Source of the DNA: Megaustenia siamemsis
Taxonomy: Eukaryota > Mollusca > Gastropoda > Stylommatophora > Ariophantidae
Direction: 5' to 3'
Assembly: GCA_032433765.1 (NCBI GenBank)
Contig: JAVIAB010000160.1
Location: forward strand, 37,346,280 to 37,410,279
DNA: 64,000 bases
Under the pieces are notes generated by a model. It worked only from the letters and a program-made list of their open reading frames with translations, did no database searches and was not told the DNA's origin. Positions within the stretch are counted from its first letter, which is position 1. Every line of letters starts with the position of its first letter. Made by a program: the position numbers and the translations under genes. This document shows positions 47,562 through 57,715 of the stretch, one piece after another.

Positions 47562-48681
47562 ATGCCAAAGAAGACACCAAAGGAAACAAAGAAAGCGAGC
47601 CAAACTACTCAAGTTGTCCAGAACAACCCCGACGCAAAAATGAGAACAGAGCAAGATCAGATGCCTCCCGAGCCGCCAGCCCAAACCTACGAGATAGATC
47701 TAAAAACAAGCACGAGAAAGGGACATTAATAGCCACTATCGACGGCCCAGACGTCGCAAAAATTACAGTATCCATGATGACCAGCATACTCATAGGCCCC
47801 GCCGGTGTTGCGCTAAACGGAATTAACTCAATGTACCGTTTTAGCGACACTAGGAAGTGGTTTTTCACACTGAAACCCTTCGCACACGAAAAACAGTACC
47901 AAGTGCTTGAAAACAAAATTATCACACTGACAGATCCCAAGGTGACAATCGTGATAAGCCACCAAGAGAAGGAACAATCTAGAGGGCGCATCCAATGGAT
48001 GCCACCAACGATAACATGCGAACAAGTTCACGGAATTGTATCACAAATGACCGGAGACAAAGAGGCCCAGGTGAAAAAGACCTTTACCAAGCGGACAAGT
48101 GGACTTTCTGGTACAAGCCAGTTTCGCATGTCCAGATACCACATTATATATATCTGAAAATTAAAGGACAGATTACGGAAACAATCAAGATTTTCGTTAC
48201 TCTTCCAGGCAGGAGAACAAGATGTTCCCATTGTGGTCTCGACTCACACTGGGAAAACCGGTGCCCCAAGAGACCAAGCCTGAGAGTCAAGACAGTCGAG
48301 GAACCAGTCCTCACTAAAACGGCCCAGACCATCGTTTCAAATATAACTAATGCAGCACCAGCAGCCAATGACACAGCCCCACCAACTACAAAGAAGAAAC
48401 GTAACTCTAAACAAAAAGAAACAGTACAAGTATCAAAGGATGACACACAGCAGCAGATTCACAGAACAAAAACCCAGACGCCCACATCCACATTTTCCAA
48501 AGACGAGCCTAGAAGACAGAAACTCCAAGAAACACAAAAGTACAACACACAACCAGCACAAGAATTTCCACAAAACGAACACCAATGGACAAACACAAAC
48601 TACTATTCAGATACAGAGTACAACGACTGGGAAGTGGAGATTATGCCATATTTCGACGACCCAGAGGACAACTATCAGTGA
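47562..48681 (+). pseudogene. LINE ORF1 (Gag-like) with CCHC zinc knuckle
   Basis: Starts at the ATG at 47562 with a basic region MPKKTPKETKKASQTTQVVQ. A frameshift after KTSTRKG (about 47723) moves to the frame TLIATIDGPDVAKITVSMMT and later CEQVHGIVSQMTGDKEAQVK. A second frameshift near 48075 moves to KDLYQADKWTFWYKPVSHVQ and IFVTLPGRRTRCSHCGLDSH. CSHCGLDSHWENRC is a CX2CX4HX4C zinc knuckle, as in nucleic-acid-binding ORF1 proteins of I/Nimb/Jockey-like LINEs. The C-terminal 120 residues are polar and Gln/Thr-rich and end PYFDDPEDNYQ with a stop at 48681. The family role is coating LINE RNA in the cytoplasm; this copy needs two frame changes, so it is a pseudogene. Minus-strand frames opposite are shadows. 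Confidence 0.83.
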
Positions 48682-48889
48682 CACCCTCATGCCCTTCTTA
48701 GGGCAACAAAAACAAACAATTTATGAAATGGTTCCCATTTATGAAATAAATAAAATTCTGGAAAATAAAAGTCCCCCAAATTAAAATAATCTATACTCTT
48801 ACTACTAATGCACTCAGTACTACTCTATTACTACTACTACTTCTACTACCCCCAAAAAAAAAAAAAAAAAAAAATCAAGCTTATATTAA

Positions 48890-49357
48890 TATTTTCTTAT
48901 CAACAATTCATCGGTAGAACATGTTTATACATTTAAATTGGTTGTTTTAGAACGAGGGGAGACTTTAAATATTATGCAACATTTGTACATGTTTCTTCAA
49001 AGATTATAATTTGTCTTCTTTCTTGGGGGTTTCCAAAAAATGTATGTCGAGTAATATTCCCAAATGGCTTCCGCAGTTGCAGTGGATGCATAATATTATG
49101 TGTATGTTGTCTTGATGATAGTTGGTGAGAGAATGACATTTGTCCGTATTTAATGTTGCTCAGAAGCTCGTTGGTCATATAGCTGTACTTTAGTTCAAGG
49201 CCTGGCTCGGTTCATAAACGAAATCTGCATGCAATATTAACTTTCTCAACTGGAGAGTTGACAAGAAAATTCAAATAAATAAAAAGAGGAATGGTCACGG
49301 TTGTGTGATCACCTATAAGAAAAAAATGATATTAATCTCCGTAATTTGTTCTATGTA
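48890..49357 (-). pseudogene. Possible LINE C-terminal fragment
   Basis: The minus strand at about 48990-49110 reads LRKPFGNITRHTFFGNPQER, resembling the HTLRKPxxxITxQALxWNPQGKR segment of the LINE relics at 54429 and 63900. The remainder (48890-48970 and 49180-49357) shows nothing recognisable. Confidence 0.45.
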
Positions 49358-49437
49358 TTTCAGTGAGACAAGGATGCCCGCTAACCCCATTACGCTGTAT
49401 ACTCGAATTAGAACCACTCTTAGAAAAAAATTAATAA

Positions 49438-50080
49438 AGACGCAGCCATAAGGGGCACTTTCATTCAAGTCAGATGAGAACAAAAGCTGCACATCTATGC
49501 GGAGAGTAAAGACGCATCCATAAGGGGCACTTTCATTCAAGTCAGATGAGAACAAAAGCTGCACATCTATGCGGAGAGTAAAGACGCATCCATAAGGGAC
49601 ACTTTCATTCAAGTCAGAGGAGAACAAAAGCTGCAATCTATGTGGAGAGTAAAGACGCAGCCATAAGGGGCACTTTCATTCAAGTCAGAGGAGAACAAAA
49701 GCTGCCCATCTATGCGGAGAGTAAAGACGCAGCCATAAGGGGCACTTTCATTCAAGTCAGAGGAGAACAAAAGCTGCCCATCTATGCGGAGAGTAAAGAC
49801 GCAGCCATAAGGGCACTTTCATTCAAGTCAGAGGAGAACAAAAGCTGCAATCTATGTGGAGAGTAAAGACACAGCCATAAGGGACACTTTCATTCAAGTC
49901 AGATGAGAACAAAAGCTGCAATCTATGTGGAGAGTAAAGACGCAGCCATAAGGGGCACTTTCATTCAAGTCAGGGGAGAACAAAAGCTGCCCATCTATGC
50001 GGAGAGTAAAGACGCAGCCATAAGGGGCACTTTCATTCAAGTCAGAGGAGAACAAAAGCTGCCCATCTATGTGGAGGACA
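49438..50080. repeat. 72-bp minisatellite from RT coding sequence
   Basis: About nine copies. Unit landmarks: agtaaagacgcagccataag, gggcactttcattcaagtca and gaggagaacaaaagctgc. 72 bp is 24 codons, giving KDAAIRGTFIQVRGEQKLPI repeats in the RT frame. Variants with 71 or 73 bp break the frame. Confidence 0.92.
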
Positions 50081-50245
50081 CCATTTTCTTCCCGCCAAGT
50101 GAAACATCCACTCAGAACATATTAGAGACATTCAAAGATTTCATTCAAGTCAGAGGAGAACAAAAGCTGCCCATCTATGTGGAGGACACCATTTTCTTCC
50201 CGCCAAGTGAAACATCCACTCAGAACATATCAGAGACATTCAAAG
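50081..50245. repeat. 108-bp duplication around the RT YxDD position
   Basis: ccattttcttcccgccaagt and cagaacatat occur at about 50089 and 50197, so the repeat unit encodes the segment EDTIFFPPSETSTQN plus the preceding EQKLPIYV. Confidence 0.88.
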
Positions 50246-50343
50246 ATTTCATTCAGGGCTGTGGAGCCAAACTGAACGTCCAAAAAATAAAAACATAATT
50301 GTGATCGGCAAATGGACAAACAAGGCAGGCTTCCCCTTCGGTC

Positions 50344-50468
50344 TAACATCAAAACATAACATCAACACATAACATTAACATATAACATCAAAACATAACA
50401 TCAACACATAACATTAACATATAACATCAAAACATAACATCAACACATAACATTAACATACAACATCA
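50344..50468. repeat. 39-bp array with 13-bp sub-repeat
   Basis: Three copies of a 39-bp unit, itself made of aacatcaaaacat, aacatcaacacat and aacattaacatat. It starts inside the RT-frame sequence TSKHNI and looks like its expansion. Confidence 0.9.
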
Positions 50469-50559
50469 AACTCTATGACACACACTTCAGTCGCTCTCAA
50501 AGAGAGTACATAAAACTACATGGAAGAACATCGTATCCCAGATAATAGACATGCTACAC

Positions 50560-51960
50560 AGATACAAGTTCAATAAGACCAGTATATCTGGAAGTAGCAA
50601 CGTATTGAGTTATTTGCGGGTCATCATCATTGCACTCCAAACATGTCCATATATGCTCAGATTCCCTCATCATCAAAGCCCAGCAGTGTCCAACGACTGA
50701 CGATTCCAGTTCTGTGTTGGTTAATATGTCTTTTGATACGCCCACTGTGTTTCTCGTTTCTGGCTGTTCCCATCTATTTCATCCCAAGGAGTGATATGGA
50801 CTCATGGTTTTCGAAGTCATGTGTCCTTCCCACATCTCGGAGAGCATTGATGATGTCCGCCCGACCCATTGGTTGACCGCCTTCAATGACAGCACAGCTA
50901 GCCAGTCTGCCCGCTCTTACATTTCCCCAAGTTCCCGCATGTTCAGGGACGTAGAAAATGATGACCGTACGTATTTTTACCTCTGCAATGACTCTATCCA
51001 TTGCCTACATACAGAGCCCGCCTCCACTTTTCTTATCATGCTCAATGGATTACTTAGTATGAAGACGTGGGTGTAGTTTTGTGACTTTGAACAGATGAAT
51101 TTCCTGGTCACTGCCATCACCTCCATCGTCATGCTTCTCCTGGTCATAACGTATGCACCACTGTCTTCCTTAACTATTCTGCTTGCCGAGCGTGTTGCAA
51201 GTGCCCATACACTCCTTTGGTGTCGTATTACAGATCTGTCTGTATAGATGACTGCATCCTTTTTATCAGTGTTATCCCAGATGATTTCCGTATTGACCAC
51301 GACTGAGTTCTATTCCCTATATTTCCTGTCAAGTGTGATAATACACGAGAATGATCCCCTGAATGGTGTAGGCACCTATGTCCACTTCTCACCAGCGTTG
51401 CTATTGGTAAACCCACAGACCTGTTTGATGATATCTTCTGCTCGGCCCACCCATGATTTGTCTCTTTTTAGCCTGACACCTTTCCCTGTGTTGAGCTCAT
51501 TGTGCAATGGATGCTCCTTATCTGCACTTATTTTCAGGTATGCTCCTTCCCACCAGAACTTGATCCTGTCATCCATGGTTGGAAAGTCAAGAAGATACCT
51601 CATTGCTACACAGGGAGTGTCCCTTGTACATCCCAAGATAAAGCGCATAGCTTCATTCTGTATTTTCTCCAGCCTGTCAATTTATGTTGTACTGACAGTA
51701 AGAATTGCTAAGGTGTACACAATTAGTGCGAGGACTTATCACTGGAATAGAAGGGTAGGTAGCCTATGCTCGATGTTGGCAGCTACCATGACCTTAAAGA
51801 CATCTAACCTTTTATGGGATTTTGTTATCACATGGTCGTCATGGTCCCTGAAACACAGGCTGCAATCAAACTAAACTTTGAGCTATGTCATCAACCTGTC
51901 CCTGGTCACCTAATCAGTTTCCATTCGTACCACCAGGGTTTTCATGTTAACAATATGATT
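50560..51960 (-). pseudogene. LINE ORF2 C-terminal half with RNase H
   Basis: Minus strand from about 51930: KSHKRLDVFKVMVAANIEHR and IQNEAMRFILGCTRDTPCVA (the connector region after RT, NxAMRxILG). Then DDRIKFWWEGAYLKISADKE, and RNase H: AVIYTDRSVIRHQRSVWALA, where DGS is DRS; SGAYVMTRRSMTMEVMAVTR with the active-site Glu; HVFILSNPLSMIRKVEAG, where the catalytic Asp of LSD is Asn; then VPEHAGTWGNVRAGRLASCA. The Cys tail EHIWTCLECNDDDPQ ends near 50590. It is a different family from the satellite LINE. Catalytic substitutions plus frameshifts mark it as dead. It lies tail-to-tail with the plus-strand RT relic to its left. Confidence 0.85.
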
Positions 51961-51974
51961 GTTAAGGGAGAACC

Positions 51975-52810
51975 ACGGGAGATAGAGATGGGAAAGTAAC
52001 ATGAAACAATAGACAGGTCTCAAGTTTCAGCCTCAAAGAAAGATTGGAGGTAGAGATGGGAAAGTAACATGAAACAATAGACAGGTTTCAACTTTCAGTC
52101 TTAAAGAATGATTGGAGGTAGAGATGAGAAAGTAACATGAAACAATGGGCAGGTCTCAACTTTCAGTCTCAAAGAAAGATTGGAGGTAGAGATGGGAAAG
52201 TAACATGAAACAATGGCAGGTCTCAACTTTCAGTCTCAAAGAAATAATTGGAGGTAGAGATGGGAAAGTGACATGAAACAATAGGCAAGTCTCAACTGTC
52301 AGTCTCAAGGAAAGATTGGAGGTAGAGATGGGAAAGTAACATGAAACAATAGACAGGTCTCAACTTTCAGTCTCAAAGAAATGATTGGAGGTAGAGATGG
52401 GAAAGTAACATGAAACAATAGACAGGTCTCAACTTTCAGTCTCAAAGAAAGATTGGAGATAGAGATGGGAAAGTAACATGAAACAGTGGGCAGGTCTCAA
52501 CTTTCAGTCTCAAAGAAAGATTGGAGGTAGAGATGGGAAAGTGACATGAAACAATGGGCAGGTCTCAACTTTCAGTCTCAAAGAAAGATTGGAGGTAGAG
52601 ATGGAAAAGTAACATGAAACAATGGGCAGGTCTCAACTTTCAGTCTCAAAGAAAGATTGGAGGTAGAGATGGGAAAGTAACATGAAACAATAGGCAGGTC
52701 TCAACTTTCAGTCTCAAAGAAAGATTGGAGGTAGAGATGGGAAAGTAACATGAAACAATAGGCAGGTCTCAACTTTCAGTCTCAAAGAAAGATTGGAGAT
52801 AGAGAGAAAT
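51975..52810. repeat. 68-bp minisatellite
   Basis: About 12 copies; ggaggtagagatgggaaagt recurs every 67-69 bp with acatgaaacaat and ggtctcaactttcagtctca in each. It abuts the upstream end of the LINE RNase H relic. Origin not recognised. Confidence 0.93.
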
Positions 52811-52859
52811 GGACAATGTTGATGAGGTCTGTCAGTGGTGACCCTACAATCCCCAAGGT

Positions 52860-53400
52860 AATGGAATGAAGAAGAAGAAAAATAAATGTGGTAATAGAAG
52901 TAGGAACAGAGAAAGAAAAAAAATAAATAGTAGTAATAGAAGTAGGAGCAGAGGAAGAAGAAAAATAAATAGTAGTAATAGAAGTAGGACCAGGGAAAGA
53001 AAAAAAATAAATAGTAGTAATAGAAGTAGGAGCAGAGGAAGAAGAAAAATAAATAGTAGTAATAGAAGTAGGACCAGGGAAAGAAAAAAAATAAATAGTA
53101 GTAATAGAAGTAGGTGCAGAGGAAGAAGAAAAATAAATAGTAGTAATAGAAGTAGGAACAGGGAAGAAGAAACATAAATAGTAGTAATAGAAGTAGGAAC
53201 AGATGAAGAAGAAAAATAAATAGTAGTAATAGAAGTAGGAACAGATGAAGAAGAAAAATAAATAGTAGTAATAGAAGTAGGAACAGAGGAAGAAGAAAAA
53301 TAAATAGTAGTAATAGAAGTAGGAACTGAGGAAGAAGAAAAATAAATAGTAGTAATAGAAGTAGGAACAGAGGAAGAAGACGTGGAGACAGAAGAAGGAG
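52860..53400. repeat. 42-bp purine-rich minisatellite
   Basis: aataaatagtagtaatagaa followed by gtaggaacagaggaagaaga, spacing 42 bp (52922, 52964, 53006 and on), about 12 copies. Both strands translate as long low-complexity frames (SSNRSRNRERKK on plus, FYYYYLFFFF on minus). These are products of the repeat, not genes. Confidence 0.93.
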
Positions 53401-53930
53401 ATGAAGAAGAGGAAAAAATAAACAAGAAGAACAAGAAGTAGAAACTGAAGAAGAAAATGAGGATAAATGAGAAGATGAAATAGAGGAAAAAGTAGAAGAA
53501 GAAAAATGAGAAGAGGAGGAAGAAGAATAATAGGTAAAAGCAGAAGAAGAAGAAGTAAAAATAGCAGAGAAGCAGATGTAGAAATATCAACAAGAGAAGA
53601 AGAAGTAAAAATAGCAGAGAAGCAGATGTAGAAAGATCAACAACAGAAGAAGTAAAAATAGCAGAGAAGCAGATGTAGAAAGATCAACAACAGAAGAAGT
53701 AAAAATAGCAGAGAAGCAGATGTAGAAATATCAACAACAGAAGAAGAAGTAAAAATAGCAGAGAAGCAGATGTAGAAATATCAACAACAGAAGAAGTAAA
53801 AATAGCAGAGAAGCAGATGTAGAAAGATCAACAACAGAAGAAGTAAAAATAGCAGAGAGTGCAGATGTAAAAAGATCAACAACAGAAGAAAGAGAAGAAC
53901 AAGAAGACGAAAATATAGAAGACTGAACAT
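53400..53930. repeat. gaa-rich tract and ~47-bp minisatellite
   Basis: After an irregular gaa-rich stretch, gaagtaaaaatagcagagaa plus gcagatgtagaaagatcaac recurs about seven times with 47-50 bp spacing (53602, 53649, 53696 and on). With the 42-bp array it makes about 1.07 kb of strongly purine-biased plus strand. Confidence 0.9.
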
Positions 53931-54199
53931 AAACAAGAATAAATTCAACAATTTAAAACTGAGACATTTTGTTTTCTTTTATTGTATGATTACTTCCCTT
54001 GGTTTATGTGTGAGAATGAGTGTGTGTAGTTGTGTAAGTGCCTGTGTGTCAGCTCATATGTGTATGTGTTTATATAGAAAGGAATTGGCCAATTCCTAAG
54101 ACAGCAGCCTCCAAACACTTTAGAGAGAAACAAAGCTGTGAGAGATCCCAGTAGCTTCTTCATCTCTTCCACCAAATTTTGAATGGCCTGCGATGATTC
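53931..54199. other. Unassigned
   Basis: AT-rich with a gt-rich patch (54005-54080). The short minus-strand frame 53990-54175 has no recognisable features. Confidence 0.5.
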
Positions 54200-54690
54200 C
54201 TAGAAATAAACAAACCCATTAATGAGAAAGTTAAATACAAGAATTAAAATTTTCAACTCAAATGTAAAGTTGGTCCTATTATATGGCTGTGAAACATGGA
54301 GAACAACAAAATTGACAATGATGAAGATACAGACGTTCATTAATGGGTGTTTAAGCAGAATAAAAGGATGGAAATGGTAGGACAAAATCACCCACATAGA
54401 ATTATGGAAATGTACCAGTCAAATACCAGTGGATAAAGTGATACAGCGAAGACGATGGCACAAGATAGGACACACACTGCGGAAGCCAACTGAGAGTATT
54501 ACACAACAGGCCCTTTTTTGGAATCCCCAGGGGAAAAGACAGATAGAAGCAGAGATGAAGATAATGGGGAAAACATGGAATGAACTAAAAAGAATGGCAA
54601 AAAACAGATCAACTTGGAAAGTGTTTTTGAAGACCTATGCTCCACAGGGAGCTAAAAAGGTAGAAGAAGAAGAAGATTAATGAGAATGAA
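54200..54690 (+). pseudogene. LINE ORF2 C-terminus (RTE/CR1-like)
   Basis: Plus strand: TRIKIFNSNVKLVLLYGCET followed by WRTTKLTMMKIQTFINGCLS, a stop at the position of WKWQDK, then VIQRRRWHKIGHTLRKPTES and ITQQALFWNPQGKRQIEAEM, ending KKVEEEED and a stop. LLYGCETW, GHTLRKP and WNPQGKR mark the post-RT domain of this LINE group. Very similar to 63700-64000, so same family. Confidence 0.85.
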
Positions 54691-54730
54691 ATTATTGCAG
54701 AAGACAGATAATTAAAGTGACAATAAAAAA

Positions 54731-55800
54731 AAAATGTGGTATGGTAACAGCTTTATGTAGGTGAGTTCAAAACAAAAGTTGATGTTTCGGCCAAGTTGGC
54801 CTTCAGCTGGAACAACTATCAACAACACAAAAATATATATAAGGATATATAGACAAATCTAATTACATGGTGATAATATGCTAGATACTCAAGAAGTGAA
54901 ATAAAAAAAGGTCACTTCCCTCTGGTCCAAAGCTTGGTCAGCCTCTGACTGAACTAAAATAGGTGGGCGGGCTGACCAATTATATATCTCACTGACCAGG
55001 CAGTCAGGGAAGAAATAAAAAGGAAGGGTTCTAAAAAATATGGGGAGGTGGGTACAAGATACCTATAAACTGTGTATATCTAACTGTGGGTGTGCACACC
55101 GAACAGATGTGTTAAAAAAACCATGTGTGCATAACCATACATGCGTACAAGCATAAGTGCGTATATGTTACCACAAAGCACACAAAAGAAAACCAGGTGT
55201 CAAAATGTGCTAATACATATGCAGACAAATATACATACATGAACAGGTGCGGTAGCGCATGAGGGTAAGAAATGTGTGGTAGGTGTCCTATGTATATGAG
55301 AGCGATATGTTCATGCCCTGGGGGCCAGTGAACCCAACTGGGCAATGAGATGATTCTCAAAGACAAACCGACTGCGATTGCTGAAGTGACACGAGGCAAT
55401 ACCAGTGCCTTGCATATAAGGTTTACCACTATGGCCTGGGGAGTTGAAATGGGCAGACACCGGGCTGCCAAGTCTTTTGCTCAACATCATGGAGATGCTC
55501 ACAAAATCTGTCACTTAGGTGTAGTCCAGACTTGCCCACATATGTCATCTGGCAATGCTTACATATTATGGCTTGATAATATTCAGGGACACACTAGTAA
55601 ACCTGATGTGAAATCACCTGTTAGGGAACAGGACCAAATCGGTGCAAAGCACATGGTCAAAAGTTCTACAAATTTAATGTTCACATCGAAAATTACCAAG
55701 GTGTTTATGGTTTGAGTGGGGAAGGCGACTCGTGTGATAAGAATGCCGTTCAGACTCCTGTCGCATTTGAAGGCGACCAAAGGAGGATCACTGAAAAGTA
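54731..55800 (-). pseudogene. Penelope-like element GIY-YIG endonuclease relic
   Basis: Minus strand from about 55800: VAFKCDRSLNGIL, an equivalent of the KCxRxxC zinc-binding segment preceding the endonuclease; then YQAIICKHCQMTYVGKSGLH, LSDRFCEHLHDVEQKTWQP, VSAHFNSPGHSG, and RFVFENHLIAQLGSLAPRA. The order CxxC...YVGxS...LxxRxxEH...HFNSxGHS...ExxLIxxLGSLxPxG is the C-terminal GIY-YIG domain of Penelope-like retroelements, which nicks target DNA. Two frame changes (near 55480 and 55600) inactivate it. The region to 54731 holds cggccaagttggccttcagc and ends at an A-run, probably 3' non-coding sequence. The RT domain is absent. Confidence 0.8.
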
Positions 55801-55984
55801 GACAGGTAATTAAAGATAATCAGATAATTCAAGTACTTCCAAGCTCTTCAACTGCAGTTCTTCAAGCCTGTGGTTGTATTTTCTGCAATTTCATGAAACT
55901 TTTCAACAATTCCAAGAAATTGTCGTAGCAGCTCTTGTTTCTCTTCACATTTCCATAATTTAGTTCCTCCATTTTATAGACAGT
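55801..55984. other. Unassigned
   Basis: No confident homology on either strand. Confidence 0.45.
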
Positions 55985-56230
55985 AGGTTGTTAATAATAA
56001 GTGGGGAAACCATTGTAGAACCATGTGGTGATAACAAAATATGGAAATCAAAAATGATATGCAAGAAAACCAAACTTAGAATATTCAACACAAATGTATT
56101 AACAACACTTACCTATGTATGTGAAAGCTGGAAAATAACAAAAGAGATTGAGAGAAAAGTAAAAGCCTCTCAAGACAAATGCTTAAGAAAAATACTCTGT
56201 GTACAATATAATGAATTCTAGACTAATATT
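55985..56230 (+). pseudogene. LINE C-terminal fragment leading into a minisatellite
   Basis: Reads NKIWKSKMICKKTKLRIFNT, NVLTTLTYVCESWKITKEIE and CLRKILCVQYNEF, the LLYGxExWxxTK...CLRKIL part of an RTE/CR1-like ORF2. The frame meets a stop exactly where the 67-bp tandem array starts (gaattctagactaatattga). Confidence 0.78.
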
Positions 56231-57420
56231 GAAATAAGAGAAATGGCTATGCATCCAAAGCTCTCATCTACAATGGAATAAATTCTAGACTAATATTGAA
56301 ATAAGAGAAATAGCCATGCAACCAAAGATCTCATCTACAATGGAATGAATTCTAGACTAATATTGAAATAAGAGAAATGGCTATGCATCCAAAGATCTCA
56401 TCTACAATGGAATGAATTCTAGACTAATATTGAAATAAGAGAAATGGCCATGCAACCAAAGATCTCATCTACAATGGAAAAAATTCTAACTAATATAGAA
56501 ATAAGAGAAATGGTCATGCAACCAAAGATCTCATCTACAATGGAATGAATTCTAGACTAATATTGAAATAAGAGAAATGGCCATGCAACCAAAGATCTCA
56601 TCTACAATGGAATAAATTCTAGACTAATATAGAAATAAGAGAAATGGCCATGCAACCAAAGATCTCAGCTACAGTGGAATAAATTCTAGACTAATATAGA
56701 AAAAAGAGAAACTGCCATGCAACCAAAGATCTCATCTACAATAGAATGAATTCTAGACTAATATTGAAATAAGAGAAATGGTCATGCAACCAAAGATCTT
56801 ATCTACAATGGAATGAATTCTAGACTAATATAGAAATAAGAGAAATGGCCATGCAACCAAAGATCTCATCTACAATGGAATAAATTCTAGACTAATATAG
56901 AAATAAGAGAAATGGCCATGCAACCAGAGATCTCAGCTACAGTGGAACAAATTCAAGACTAATATAGAAAAAAGAGAAACTGCCATGCAACCAAAGATCT
57001 CATCTACAATAGAATGAATTCTAGACTAATATTGAAATAAGAGAAATGGTCATGCAACCAAAGATCTTATCAACAATGGAATGAATTCTAGACTAATATA
57101 GAAATAAGAGAAATGCCATGCAACCAAAGATCTCATCTACAGTGGAACAAATTCAAGACTAATATTGAAATAAGAGAAATGGTCATGCAACCAAAGATCT
57201 CATCTACAATGGAATGAATTCTAGACTAATATTGAAATAATAGAAATGGCCATGCAACCAAAGATCTCATCTACAGTGGAACAAATTCAAGACTAATATA
57301 AAGATAAGAGAAATGGTCATGCAACCAAGGATCTCATCTACAATGGAATGAATTCAAGACTAATATTGAAATAAGAGAAATGACCATGCAACCAAAGATC
57401 TCATCTACATTTAAGGAAAG
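56214..57420. repeat. 67-bp minisatellite
   Basis: About 17 to 18 copies; gaattctagactaatattga, aataagagaaatggccatgc and aaccaaagatctcatctaca recur at 66-67 bp. The first copy overlaps the end of the LINE C-terminal frame, so the seed was LINE sequence. The period is not a multiple of three. Confidence 0.94.
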
Positions 57421-57469
57421 AAGATGGACATAGGTTGCAGGATGAAGATGGTAGGATCAAGAATCAAGG
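57421..57469. other. Short AT-rich spacer
   Basis: Nothing recognised. Confidence 0.5.
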
Positions 57470-57715
57470 TTGTTAATGTCATACATTTATGGTAAACTTC
57501 ATTCCTCTAAAGTCTAATTGACATTAATTTTATTTAATAACTTCGGATCACACTACCCAGAGACCAGGGGAGGGTAAAGCCATGGATTACATTTTATTAA
57601 TTAAAAAACTTTTCACAGCCAGTGGGAATCAAACCCGGGACATTCTTGTCTTGGACATTCATTTTCTCTCTTGTCTAGAGGCTGAGGTCTTACCACCCAG
57701 ACCCCCCGTATAAAA
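57470..57715 (-). mobile_element. tRNA-derived SINE (family S3)
   Basis: On the minus strand the head gggtctgggtggtaagacct (A-box-like TGGGTGGTAAG) is followed at the right distance by ccgggtttgattccc (B box GGTTTGATTCC). The body then runs toward 57470. No target-site duplication was identified. Confidence 0.6.

Larger units (their letters stand above)
47362..48874 (+). mobile_element. Retroposed ORF1-only (half-LINE) copy with poly(A)
   Basis: 1513 bp bounded by the 15-bp duplication and ending in 21 A residues (48854-48874), so it was inserted by LINE-type reverse transcription. It contains an ORF1 relic and no RT or endonuclease. The ORF1 stop is followed by about 170 bp of 3' sequence with a cta/act-rich stretch, then the A tail. 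Its first 60 or so bases look like histone H2B and not LINE. Confidence 0.82.
49358..50560 (+). pseudogene. LINE reverse transcriptase relic with internal repeat expansions
   Basis: Plus strand: VRQGCPLTPLRCILELEPLL (RT VRQGCPLSP motif) followed by RKINKDAAIRG, TFIQVRGEQKLPIY, EDTIFFPPSETSTQN (equivalent of the YADD box, here YVEDT or YAESK), ETFKDFIQGCGAKLNVQKIK and GKWTNKAGFPFGLTSKHN. In intact relatives these segments follow each other once. Here the KDAAIRG-to-PIY part is repeated about nine times (72 bp), the EDTIFF part twice (108 bp), and the TSKHN part is expanded as a 39-bp array. It has stops and frame changes. I/Nimb-like by motif style. Confidence 0.8.

Noticed and set aside
47605..48446. 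Several minus-strand frames of 67-128 residues opposite the ORF1 relic, some with hydrophobic runs.
   Set aside because: Antisense shadows of the zinc-knuckle ORF1, which has clear homology on the plus strand.
52714..53593. 153- and 249-residue minus-strand frames rich in FYYYYLFFFF and SSSVPTSITTIYF, resembling hydrophobic membrane proteins.
   Set aside because: Low-complexity translation of the purine-rich 42-bp and 47-bp arrays; no start context, no non-repetitive core.
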